DNA from: Metabacillus niabensis
Lineage (GTDB): Bacteria > Bacillota > Bacilli > Bacillales > Bacillaceae
DNA length: 64,000 nt
NCBI RefSeq assembly: GCF_020524345.1
Contig: NZ_JAIVLH010000001.1
Span: 1 to 64,000, forward strand
Direction of reading: 5' to 3'
How positions within the stretch are numbered: the first letter of the stretch is position 1; each line of letters begins with the position of its first letter. This document shows positions 1 to 7,040 of the stretch, one piece after another. The notes under the pieces are model-generated. The model was not told the DNA's origin, searched no databases, and saw only the letters and a program-made list of their open reading frames with translations. Both the position numbers and the translations under genes were made by a program.

Positions 1-48
1 ATCATCTGAACACCACCTAGAGTTTATATATTTATTTTAAATGAAAAT

Positions 49-87
49 AGCGAAGACTTCCTCGATAAAATCGAGAAAGCCTTCGCT
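49..87. terminator. long hairpin at left edge, probable terminator of an upstream gene
   Basis: Two 18-base arms (49-66 and 70-87) around a three-base loop pair except at two positions; those two become G-U pairs on the minus-strand RNA. No strong T-run follows on the plus strand, while the minus side ends in a modest T-rich stretch. It probably closes a gene lying left of the window, possibly in both directions. Confidence 0.45.
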
Positions 88-194
88 TAAAACGATATAG
101 AGACTTTTTCAGTGGCCTCTAATATATGTCTCTTTTTTTTTACTTCTTAACGTTTTACCAATAAGTATTATTAAAGCCCATTTTAAAAATATGC

Positions 195-223
195 TTTTCA
201 AGGATGAAAAAATGATCTATATT
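195..223 (+). promoter_or_regulatory. possible sigma-A promoter of gapB
   Basis: TTTTCA (195-200) and TATATT (218-223) are 17 bases apart, placing the start near 230, just before the paired operator at 232-276. The -35 is poor, and other -10-like hexamers (TATAAT at 228-233, TATAAC at 267-272) lie close by, so the exact promoter is uncertain. Confidence 0.35.
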
Positions 224-231
224 AACATATA

Positions 232-276
232 ATGTGTTATACTGATTAAAGTTAATTCATAATTAGTATAACACAT
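232..276. promoter_or_regulatory. paired CcpN-type operators of gapB
   Basis: ATGTGTTATACT (232-243) recurs as an exact inverted copy at 265-276. Each arm contains TGTGTTATACT, which fits the published CcpN operator pattern TRTGHYATAYW at every position. In Bacillus subtilis CcpN represses gapB and pckA when glycolytic sugar is present. The spacing of the two sites and their position before gapB support the same control here; binding itself is inferred. Confidence 0.75.
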
Positions 277-298
277 ATGAAGAGGGAGGATTTTTATT

Positions 299-1318
299 AT
301 GGTGACTAATATTGCAATAAATGGATTTGGTCGAATAGGGAGGATGGTTTTTCGACGAGCTATTTCAGAAGGGTTAAACATAAAAGCGATCAATGCAAGC
401 TATCCCGCAGAAACGCTGGCACATTTAATTAATTATGATACAAATCATGGAGCTTTCGAGGGTAGTGTGATCGCTATGGACAATCATTTAGTTGTGAATG
501 GGCATAAGGTGTTATTGTTGGATGAGAGGAATCCTGAAGAGCTTCCTTGGAAGCAGTTAAATATTGATATTGTTATTGAAGCAACAGGCAAATTTAATCA
601 TAAAGAAAAGGCAATGCTGCATGTGAATGCTGGAGCAAAAAAAGTGATACTAACAGCGCCGGGGAAGGATGAGGATATCACGATTGTTATGGGAGTAAAT
701 GAAGAAAATTATCATGCGAATGAGCATATAATTATATCAAATGCTTCGTGTACAACGAACTGTTTAGCCCCAGTTATAAAGATACTTGATGAGGAGTTTA
801 CAATAAGAAATGGTCTTATGACAACTGTTCATGCGTACACGAATGATCAAAGAAATATTGACAATCCGCATAAAGATCTAAGGAGAGCCAGGGCCTGCGG
901 ACAGTCCATCATTCCTACGACAACCGGTGCTGCAAAAGCTCTGGAACTGGTCTTGCCTCAAATGAAAGGTAAACTTCATGGTATGGCACTAAGAGTACCA
1001 ACACCAAATGTTTCCCTGGTTGACTTGGTTGTTGATGTGGATAAATCTGTTACAGCAGAAGAAATCAACCATGCCTTTTTATCAGCATCACAAACTTCAT
1101 TAAAAGGCATTCTTGACTATTCTACAGAGCCTCTCGTATCCGTTGATTATAATACAAATCCCTTTTCAGCAGTCGTCGATAGTTTATCAACCATGGTCAT
1201 TGATCAACATAAAGTGAAAGTACTGGCGTGGTATGATAATGAATGGGGATACTCATGCAGAGTAGTTGATTTAACAAAAATGGTAGAAAAAAGTATGTCA
1301 CAATTATTAGGTGTATGA
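299..1318 (+). CDS. gapB: glyceraldehyde-3-phosphate dehydrogenase, gluconeogenic GapB type
   Basis: Interconverts glyceraldehyde-3-phosphate and 1,3-bisphosphoglycerate in the cytosol; the GapB form works in the gluconeogenic direction and prefers NADP. The dinucleotide-binding start NGFGRIGR is at residues 8-15, the catalytic cysteine is C151 in SCTTNC, and the active-site histidine lies in TTVHAYTND near residue 178. After the second beta strand the protein reads INAS, where strictly NAD-dependent GapA enzymes carry an aspartate, which fits NADP use. At 339 residues it matches the family length. Strong ribosome site GAGGGAGGA at 282-290. The CcpN-like operators directly upstream are a second reason to call GapB over GapA. 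It appears to be monocistronic. Confidence 0.96.
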   Translation: MVTNIAINGFGRIGRMVFRRAISEGLNIKAINASYPAETLAHLINYDTNHGAFEGSVIAMDNHLVVNGHKVLLLDERNPEELPWKQLNIDIVIEATGKFNHKEKAMLHVNAGAKKVILTAPGKDEDITIVMGVNEENYHANEHIIISNASCTTNCLAPVIKILDEEFTIRNGLMTTVHAYTNDQRNIDNPHKDLRRARACGQSIIPTTTGAAKALELVLPQMKGKLHGMALRVPTPNVSLVDLVVDVDKSVTAEEINHAFLSASQTSLKGILDYSTEPLVSVDYNTNPFSAVVDSLSTMVIDQHKVKVLAWYDNEWGYSCRVVDLTKMVEKSMSQLLGV

Positions 1319-1424
1319 GAAAGGAACGGATAATTAAGATTCCTACGGAAAAAGTAATAAATGCATGATCATGTTGTATGAAACCCTTTAACTAAGATAT
1401 GACAAATAATTTTTCAAAAGTTTG

Positions 1425-1453
1425 TTGCAAAACATATACAAACAAAGTATACT
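1425..1453 (+). promoter_or_regulatory. sigma-A promoter of speD
   Basis: TTGCAA (1425-1430), a 17-base spacer and TATACT (1448-1453). This sets the RNA start near 1460, which coincides with the first base of the folded speD leader and leaves a leader of about 140 bases before the start codon. Confidence 0.75.
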
Positions 1454-1459
1454 ATTTTT

Positions 1460-1589
1460 CGTGAACTTCTTATCAAAGCCAAGGTGTTAAGGCTACTTAA
1501 AGGGTTAGGACCTCTCTGGACTAACTTTCCCCCGTGGTAGTACACATACCATACGCGAAGAATTCATGTAAAAACTAGTTAAAGGGGGA
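1460..1589 (+). promoter_or_regulatory. structured speD leader, candidate riboswitch with anti-Shine-Dalgarno
   Basis: Folded by eye. P1 pairs 1460-1471 with 1558-1568 (11 pairs, C1466 bulged). Inside it are P2 (AGCC 1477-1480 with GGCT 1491-1494), P3 (GTTAG 1504-1508 with CTAAC 1521-1525, continued by CC/GG) and P4 (GTGGTA 1534-1539 with TACCAT 1547-1552). The P2 loop GUGU (1484-1487) can pair with the P4 loop ACAC (1542-1545). The linker UCCCCC (1528-1533) is exactly complementary to GGGGGA (1584-1589) in the speD ribosome site, and part of it could alternatively pair with GGG at 1502-1504. This has the shape of a translational switch. I do not recognise a named class; the ligand (perhaps a polyamine or S-adenosylmethionine) is a guess from the gene. 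Confidence 0.55.
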
Positions 1590-1598
1590 TCCATGAAT

Positions 1599-1979
1599 AT
1601 GGAAACAATGGGTAGACACGTAATCTCAGAATTATGGGGATGCGATTTTGATAAGTTAAATGACATGGATTACATTGAAAAAACATTTGTAAATGCGGCG
1701 TTAAAGTCAGGTGCAGAAATTAGAGAGGTTGCTTTCCACAAATTTGCTCCTCAAGGAGTAAGTGGAGTTGTTATCATCTCCGAGTCTCATTTAACCATTC
1801 ATAGTTTCCCGGAGCATGGTTATGCAAGTATTGATGTTTACACTTGTGGTGATTTAGATCCAAATATTGCTGCAGACCACATTGCAGAGTCTTTAGGTGC
1901 ACAAACACGTGAAAATATTGAAATACCAAGAGGTATGGGACCTGTACAAGTAAAGCAAGCGGAAGCGAAAGCTCTTTAA
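1599..1979 (+). CDS. speD: S-adenosylmethionine decarboxylase proenzyme
   Basis: Removes CO2 from S-adenosylmethionine to give the aminopropyl donor for spermidine synthesis. It is the short prokaryotic class: the chain cleaves itself at the Glu-Ser bond in [15 protein letters not shown] (Ser63 from this start) to make the pyruvoyl cofactor. The conserved CGDLDP segment and C-terminal PRGMGPVQ are present. I chose ATG 1599 because it gives 126 residues starting METMGRH, as in Bacillus subtilis SpeD, and lies 10 bases from the AAAGGGGG ribosome site; ATG 1593 (128 residues) is only 4 bases away. It is monocistronic: its own promoter and structured leader lie upstream and a strong terminator follows. 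Confidence 0.95.
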   Translation: METMGRHVISELWGCDFDKLNDMDYIEKTFVNAALKSGAEIREVAFHKFAPQGVSGVVIISESHLTIHSFPEHGYASIDVYTCGDLDPNIAADHIAESLGAQTRENIEIPRGMGPVQVKQAEAKAL

Positions 1980-1996
1980 TTTGAAACAAAACATTC

Positions 1997-2031
1997 AGAG
2001 GTGTAGATTAATTAATCTGCACCTCTTTTTA
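1997..2031 (+). terminator. terminator after speD
   Basis: AGAGGT...ACCTCT arms extend into a stem of about 14 pairs (1997-2026) with one wobble pair, followed by TTTTT. Confidence 0.85.
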
Positions 2032-2114
2032 TTATCGGAAAATTTCAGTATGATAGTAATAGAATAACTTTTCATACATAAAGGGAAAAATAAATAATAA
2101 AGGGGAATTCTAAA

Positions 2115-2513
2115 ATGAGTTTTGTGAATAAAATAAAGGATTTTTTTAGCACGCATCAAGAAACAAGAGATAAACATTATAATCCAGACTTGCAAAGCCG
2201 TTATTATAAAACAACAAATAAAAAAGCGTTGCAGTCAGTAAAGGAATTAATTGAGCAAAACCCCGGGATGACAGTGACATCGGTATCAGAAGAACGTGGA
2301 GAAATGAGCGTGAACATTGAGCGCCCCAGAAAGGCATTTTTAATTGTAACGGTTATTTCTGTGCGTCCTTTTGAAACAGCTGTTGATCTGACTGCCACGA
2401 CAAATACTGTGTTACCAACAGACTTTGGTTACAGTAAAAAAATCATTCTTGATTTATATAAGAAGCTTGATCAAAAAGAAACATTTGTTGGTGCAGGAAA
2501 AAGTGGAAAATAA
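2115..2513 (+). CDS. conserved hypothetical cytosolic protein
   Basis: A 132-residue soluble protein with no signal peptide or membrane segment. It has a charged N-terminal third (KIKDFF, YYKTTNKKAL), then an alternating beta-like middle (MTVTSVSEERGEMSVNI, AFLIVTVISVRPFETAVDL) and a C-terminal LDLYKKLDQ helix. I recall similar proteins annotated only as 'cytosolic protein' between speD and nrdR in other Bacillaceae, but I know no function. Ribosome site AAGGGG at 2100-2105. It stands alone between the speD terminator and nrdR, 48 bases before nrdR, and may be cotranscribed with nrdR. Confidence 0.75.
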   Translation: MSFVNKIKDFFSTHQETRDKHYNPDLQSRYYKTTNKKALQSVKELIEQNPGMTVTSVSEERGEMSVNIERPRKAFLIVTVISVRPFETAVDLTATTNTVLPTDFGYSKKIILDLYKKLDQKETFVGAGKSGK

Positions 2514-2561
2514 AGACCTGGGTCATAAACCTGGATATGACGTATAGAAGGAGTTGGTCAT

Positions 2562-3020
2562 ATGAAATGTCCTTCGTGTCAGCATAATGGGACAAGGGTA
2601 TTGGATTCTAGACCTGTAGATGAAGGTAGATCAATACGCAGACGCCGTGAATGTGAAGAGTGTCAATATCGTTTTACAACATTTGAAAAAGTCGAAGAAT
2701 TTCCTTTAATTGTAGTGAAGAAAGAAGGAACAAGGGAAGAATTTAGTCGAGAGAAAATCTTAAGAGGTCTCATTAAAGCATGTGAAAAGAGACCTGTTCC
2801 TTTGCAAAAGCTTGAAGACATTGTTCATGAAATTGAGAAAGAGCTCAGAAATCAAGGTGTTTCTGAGGTTAACAGTGAATTAGTAGGCGAAATGGTAATG
2901 GATAGGCTGGCTAGAATAGATGAAGTTGCATATGTACGATTTGCATCAGTCTATAGACAGTTTAAAGATATAAATGTCTTTATTGAGGAATTAACAGATC
3001 TTATAAAGAAAGTAAGATAA
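2562..3020 (+). CDS. nrdR: transcriptional repressor NrdR
   Basis: Senses ATP/dATP and represses ribonucleotide reductase genes. The N-terminal zinc ribbon is formed by CPSC (residues 3-6) and CEEC (31-34); the ATP-cone domain ([20 protein letters not shown] onward) starts near residue 50. The 152-residue length is typical. Ribosome site AAGGAG lies 9 bases before ATG. It precedes dnaB-dnaI, the usual Bacillus arrangement that places deoxynucleotide control beside replication-initiation genes. A terminator-like hairpin overlaps the region just after its stop codon. Confidence 0.96.
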   Translation: MKCPSCQHNGTRVLDSRPVDEGRSIRRRRECEECQYRFTTFEKVEEFPLIVVKKEGTREEFSREKILRGLIKACEKRPVPLQKLEDIVHEIEKELRNQGVSEVNSELVGEMVMDRLARIDEVAYVRFASVYRQFKDINVFIEELTDLIKKVR

Positions 3021-3026
3021 GTGATG

Positions 3027-3063
3027 AAAGAGCTAATGGAGAGAAATCCTTCAGCTCTTTTTT
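3027..3063 (+). terminator. terminator-like hairpin between nrdR and dnaB
   Basis: AAAGAGCT (3027-3034) pairs with AGCTCTTT (3053-3060), GGA/TCC pairs inside, and the 3' arm runs into T6. It lies 6 bases after the nrdR stop. It could end nrdR RNA or attenuate dnaB, and it argues against starting dnaB at 3021. Confidence 0.6.
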
Positions 3064-3104
3064 CAGTCCGGGTGTTTTACAATAGGGATGAAAGGTTGAG
3101 GGGT

Positions 3105-4559
3105 ATGGAACAGCATTGGAAAGAACTGCTTGCTATTGATCGATATACAGTTAAAAGTAAATCAGTTCTACAAGACTTGGATCGAAAAATCATGACATTA
3201 CTTTATCAGCCGTTAATAGGTTCAAAATCTTTTAGTCTTTATATGACTTTATGGGGAGAATTAGAGCAAAATCGCATTTGGAGTGTTGAAACGACTCATC
3301 ATAGTTTAATGACACTTATGCAAAGTAATTTGCGCGATATTTATCATGAACGAATAAAATTAGAAGGACTTGGATTGCTGAAAACATATCTAGATGAAGT
3401 TGATGGTGTGAAAAGATATGTATACGAGTTACAGACACCCATTCGACCTAATGAGTTTTTTCAAGATGGTGTATTAAATATTTATCTGTATAATCGTGTT
3501 GGGCGGAATAAGTTTTTACAACTAAAAAGGTTTTTTTCAGATGATCAAATGGAAGAGGGAATGAAGGAGATTACGAAATCGTTTGACGATGTGTTTGATT
3601 CCGTTCGCTCTGCAGAAATGATGGGAAGAGTAAATAAGGAAACAATGGATGATCTAACACTTGAAAATGAGAGAGAATACCTTCAATCAGATAGTCAGTC
3701 TACATTGGAAATATCAGATGCTTCATTTGACTTCGATTTATTTTTCTCCGGTTTATCAGATGCGCTTATTTCTCCAAAAGCTTTTACACCTCCTATAAAA
3801 GAGGTGATTAAAAAGCTGTCTTATCTATATGGAATTGGTGCAGTTGATATGAAAAATGTGGCCATGTCAAGTCTTGATCAGAATGATATGATAGATGTAG
3901 AATTGCTCAGAAAATCAGCGAGAGATTGGTATCAATTCCAAGTGGGAGATGAATTACCGAACCTTGTGGATAAGAAACAGCCTATTACGTTACGGTCAAA
4001 GTTTGACAAAAAACAGTTATCAAAAGAGGAAGAACTAATGGTTCAATTAGAAACCATTTCACCAAGACAATTTCTAACAGATGTTGCAGGAGGAGTCCCG
4101 CCTGCTGTGGGTGATTTGCAAATTATTGAAGAGGTCATGGTTCAACAAAAGCTTGAGCCGGGTGTTGTGAATGTATTGATTTATTACGTTATGCTGAAAA
4201 CGGATATGAAGCTTACCAGAGCTTATGTTCAAAAAATTGCAAGTCATTGGACAAGAAAACAAGTTAAAACCGTGAAGGAAGCAATGGACTTAGCGAAACA
4301 GGAACATCGTCAGTATCAACAATGGGCAGAGGAAAAAACGACATCAAAGAAAAAAACTCAAAGTAAGAAAACACCAATTCGAAAAGAAATCCTTCCCGAA
4401 TGGTTAAAAGATGACGAAGGTAATACAGACAAAGAAGAACTGCAACAAAACAAAGAGGGAGTAGAGCAATTCGAATTAGAAAAGAAGAAATTATTTGATC
4501 GGATAAAAAAATATAAGGATAATAAAAACGGTGAAATGAATGAAAGGAGGAATGAGTAG
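3105..4559 (+). CDS. dnaB: replication initiation and membrane attachment protein DnaB
   Basis: Firmicute helicase co-loader: with DnaD and DnaI it loads the replicative helicase at oriC and at restart sites. The N terminus MEQHWKELLAIDRYTVKS and the segment LYQPLIGSKSFSLYMTLWGELEQNR match the DnaB family; a DnaB/DnaD-type C-terminal domain covers roughly residues 290-400. The last 80 residues are lysine- and glutamate-rich (KKKTQSKKTP, EKKKLFDRIKKYKDN). The reading frame is open from GTG 3021, but that extension covers a terminator-like hairpin and has no homologous sequence that I recognise. ATG 3105 has AAAGG nine bases upstream and gives 484 residues. dnaI follows after 3 bases. Confidence 0.93.
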   Translation: MEQHWKELLAIDRYTVKSKSVLQDLDRKIMTLLYQPLIGSKSFSLYMTLWGELEQNRIWSVETTHHSLMTLMQSNLRDIYHERIKLEGLGLLKTYLDEVDGVKRYVYELQTPIRPNEFFQDGVLNIYLYNRVGRNKFLQLKRFFSDDQMEEGMKEITKSFDDVFDSVRSAEMMGRVNKETMDDLTLENEREYLQSDSQSTLEISDASFDFDLFFSGLSDALISPKAFTPPIKEVIKKLSYLYGIGAVDMKNVAMSSLDQNDMIDVELLRKSARDWYQFQVGDELPNLVDKKQPITLRSKFDKKQLSKEEELMVQLETISPRQFLTDVAGGVPPAVGDLQIIEEVMVQQKLEPGVVNVLIYYVMLKTDMKLTRAYVQKIASHWTRKQVKTVKEAMDLAKQEHRQYQQWAEEKTTSKKKTQSKKTPIRKEILPEWLKDDEGNTDKEELQQNKEGVEQFELEKKKLFDRIKKYKDNKNGEMNERRNE

Positions 4560-4562
4560 AAT

Positions 4563-5501
4563 ATGGAACATATGAGCAAATCATTAAAAAAATTAACGAG
4601 CAGACCTGATTTTAATGAACGATACAACGATTTAAAGAAACAGGTGTTAAATAATCCTGATGTACAAGCATTTATCACTAAGCACTCAACAGAAATTGAA
4701 GACGGGATGATTAACAGGAGTTTAATGAAGCTTTATGAATTTATTAATCAAAGCAAAAATTGTGAAATGTGTCCATCTCTGGCTGAATGCAAAAATTTAT
4801 TGCAAGGCTATCATCCCCGTTTAATCATACAAGGTCGAATCATTGATATTCAATATGATAAATGCCCTACAAAAGAGCTTCAAGATGAAAGGAAAAAAAA
4901 TGAGGCACTTATTAAAAGCATGTACATTCCTAAGGACATTCTTGAAGCACAGTTTGACAAGATCGACGTTGAGGTCGAGGAAACAAGCCGCCTTCAGGTT
5001 ATTAGTATCGCTCAGGATTTTGTTGAAGCCTATAACAGTGGAAGGCATCCAAAAGGTATCTACTTGTACGGATCCTTCGGAGTCGGCAAAACATATATTT
5101 TAGGTGCTATCGCAAATGAACTTGCCTCACATAAAGTACCTTCAATGCTTGTTTATGTACCGGAATTTATGAGGGAGTTAAAGGGGTCGTTTCAGAATTC
5201 ATCACTCGATGAAAAGCTGGATGCGGTGAAAAAAATACCGGTATTGATGCTGGATGATTTAGGTGCAGAATCTGTATCAAGCTGGGCACGTGATGAAGTT
5301 CTGGGAACAATTCTACAGTATCGAATGCTTGAAAATCTGCCCATTTTTATTTCATCAAATTTTAACCTGAAGCAACTTCAACATCATCTTTCCATTTCAC
5401 AACGTGGAGAAGAAGAGCCGGTTAAAGCAGCAAGGATTATGGAACGGATAAAACATATGACCATTCCAATTGAACTGATCGGTAGAAACCGAAGAGGGTA
5501 A
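4563..5501 (+). CDS. dnaI: primosomal protein DnaI, helicase loader
   Basis: AAA+ ATPase that binds and loads the replicative helicase DnaC. The N-terminal helicase-binding domain carries the zinc-site residues C67, C70, C76 and H84. The C-terminal ATPase has Walker A GSFGVGKT (170-177), Walker B VLMLDDLG and sensor 1 IFISSNF. At 312 residues it matches Bacillus subtilis DnaI. The start is ATG 4563 behind AAAGGAGG (4543-4550, inside the end of dnaB); ATG 4572 is a weaker alternative. It is cotranscribed with dnaB and ended by a strong terminator. Confidence 0.96.
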   Translation: MEHMSKSLKKLTSRPDFNERYNDLKKQVLNNPDVQAFITKHSTEIEDGMINRSLMKLYEFINQSKNCEMCPSLAECKNLLQGYHPRLIIQGRIIDIQYDKCPTKELQDERKKNEALIKSMYIPKDILEAQFDKIDVEVEETSRLQVISIAQDFVEAYNSGRHPKGIYLYGSFGVGKTYILGAIANELASHKVPSMLVYVPEFMRELKGSFQNSSLDEKLDAVKKIPVLMLDDLGAESVSSWARDEVLGTILQYRMLENLPIFISSNFNLKQLQHHLSISQRGEEEPVKAARIMERIKHMTIPIELIGRNRRG

Positions 5502-5536
5502 TAACAGAGTTGTTTTTATAGATTAATTCTCGAATC

Positions 5537-5568
5537 GACTATCTCAAAACATGAGGTAGTCTTTTTTT
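5537..5568 (+). terminator. terminator after dnaI
   Basis: GACTATCTC (5537-5545) pairs with GAGGTAGTC (5553-5561), followed by seven T. Confidence 0.88.
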
Positions 5569-5654
5569 CTAATGTAAGCCCATTTATTTACTTCTAAATA
5601 AGAAATCCCCCCCATATACATAGATTGAAGTGCTGGCAAATAGGGGGGACAAAC

Positions 5655-6479
5655 ATGCTTGAGATATTATTTGGGTCTCCGAAAGAGGCAAGGACGATGT
5701 ATTCAATTTTTCGTTCAATATCTGAAACAGCTTTATCTGAGCTACAATTAGTAAACAATCAGTGTATAAAAATCACCCCGAAATCTTGGGATATCACACT
5801 AGAGCAATTTGTTATACCGGGTCTTACACAATTTATTATTTGTCATAAAGAGCAGCATTTGATTATGAACTTGCTAAAAGAATTTTATTATTTTTCAGAT
5901 GAAGAGGAACAACAACAGATTTTACATATTACCCAATCTATAATTGAGGGAGAAAGGGAAGAAATCCCGAATGTGCAAAGATTAGCACCAAGAGAACACT
6001 TTGTAAAAGAAGCATTAGAGGATTTTTTGCGACCGGATTTATATTTCACCTATTCGTCCTTTCAAAAATTCCGATTACAAAAATACCTTAGTAGTTTAAG
6101 AGACTATGTGGAAATTGCGATTGAGGAATACAAGATGGAACAGGAATACCAAAATTTTATACAAAGTTTACGAGAATATTTATGTGAAAATGAAAGTAAA
6201 ATCCCGAGGGTTCACCTTGTGTATGATAAAGAATATGTGATTTATTACGAAAACAAGTGTTTGATACCTGATGAGGATTTAAAGAGGTTAATTGATAAGG
6301 ACTTTGTATACAAACATCCCATGTATATAGATACAAAGTTATTGGCGCCATTGGTGTCGATGGTTCCTGTAAAGATTTCTCTCTATGCAAATGATTCTCT
6401 AGATGGCATGATCCAGACAATCTTAAATATATTTGAAGAGAGAGTCACAATCCATCGGTTGGAGGATTTTTACAATTAA
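5655..6479 (+). CDS. ytxC: YtxC-like sporulation-associated protein
   Basis: A 274-residue cytosolic protein of the YtxC family, known from spore formers and usually labelled a putative sporulation protein; its molecular role is unknown. It is highly acidic and rich in aromatic residues, with motifs such as FLRPDLYFTYSSFQKFRLQ and LRDYVEIAIEEYKMEQEYQNF near the middle. The frame is open from TTG 5625, but ATG 5655 (MLEILFGS) follows a GGGGGG ribosome site by 6 bases and is preferred. Family placement rests on overall resemblance and on the position between dnaI and thrS, as in Bacillus subtilis. Confidence 0.82.
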   Translation: MLEILFGSPKEARTMYSIFRSISETALSELQLVNNQCIKITPKSWDITLEQFVIPGLTQFIICHKEQHLIMNLLKEFYYFSDEEEQQQILHITQSIIEGEREEIPNVQRLAPREHFVKEALEDFLRPDLYFTYSSFQKFRLQKYLSSLRDYVEIAIEEYKMEQEYQNFIQSLREYLCENESKIPRVHLVYDKEYVIYYENKCLIPDEDLKRLIDKDFVYKHPMYIDTKLLAPLVSMVPVKISLYANDSLDGMIQTILNIFEERVTIHRLEDFYN

Positions 6480-6529
6480 ACATAGATGTAATTAAAAGTA
6501 CATGTACATAATATAACTTAAATATCATC

Positions 6530-6558
6530 TTGATTTTATCAAAAAAACAATTTATAAT
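6530..6558 (+). promoter_or_regulatory. sigma-A promoter of the thrS T-box transcript
   Basis: TTGATT (6530-6535), 17-base spacer, TATAAT (6553-6558). RNA start predicted near 6565. Confidence 0.8.
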
Positions 6559-6564
6559 ACGTAA

Positions 6565-6884
6565 TAATTGAACAAATGATCTGTCATGATAAGGACATGA
6601 GCTTGTTTGTACGGTTCCCAGAGAGGGAAGGAAATGCTGAAACCTTCCTAACACGATGAGCAAACTTACCACCTTTAAACTTCAGTTGTGAACAGTTATA
6701 TTCTAACTTATTAATAGCTGACGGTTTTCCCGTTATCGATGTTGAGCCAAAGTCTTATTCAGCTTACTTATGAATGCATGAATGAGGATTTTTACAGACT
6801 TTGGGAACAAGGGTGGAACCACGATCCATTGACTAAGTTTATTAAACTCGTCCCTTTTGAGGGGGCGAGTTTTATTTATTTTTT
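6565..6884 (+). promoter_or_regulatory. T-box leader of thrS (threonine)
   Basis: The T-box core AGGGTGGAACCACG is at 6810-6823, followed by the terminator arms AACTCGTCCC (6845-6854) and GGGGGCGAGTT (6861-6871) with a T-rich tail. The upper Stem I contains the typical AGAGAGGGAAGG ... TGCTGAAACCTTCC segment. The specifier candidate is ACC at 6668-6670 (a second ACC follows at once), a threonine codon, as expected before thrS. Uncharged tRNA-Thr should favour the antiterminator and read-through into thrS. Confidence 0.93.
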
Positions 6885-6917
6885 TTGGAGCAAAACTTTG
6901 ATGCTAAGGTTGTAATT

Positions 6918-7020
6918 AGTGTCGGTGTCTAGTTCCGAAGTACAGGAAGTATAAGTGCAGTCATGGCGATTGACGTCGCGTTCTTAATTGCTAGAGGCTG
7001 ATCAAGGTGCTTCCACATTT
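6918..7020. repeat. possible degenerate dispersed intergenic repeat
   Basis: Between the T-box terminator and thrS lies about 100 bases without ORF or hairpin. It opens with GTGTCTAGTTCC and closes with GATCAAGGTGCTTCC, which from memory resemble the ends of a dispersed intergenic repeat seen in several Bacillaceae. Recognition by memory only. Confidence 0.3.
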
Positions 7021-7040
7021 CAAAAAAGGAGTGAACAAGG

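Noticed and set aside
6445-6672. Antisense ORF across the thrS T-box
   Set aside because: The conserved RNA elements explain the sequence; no ribosome site on the minus strand.
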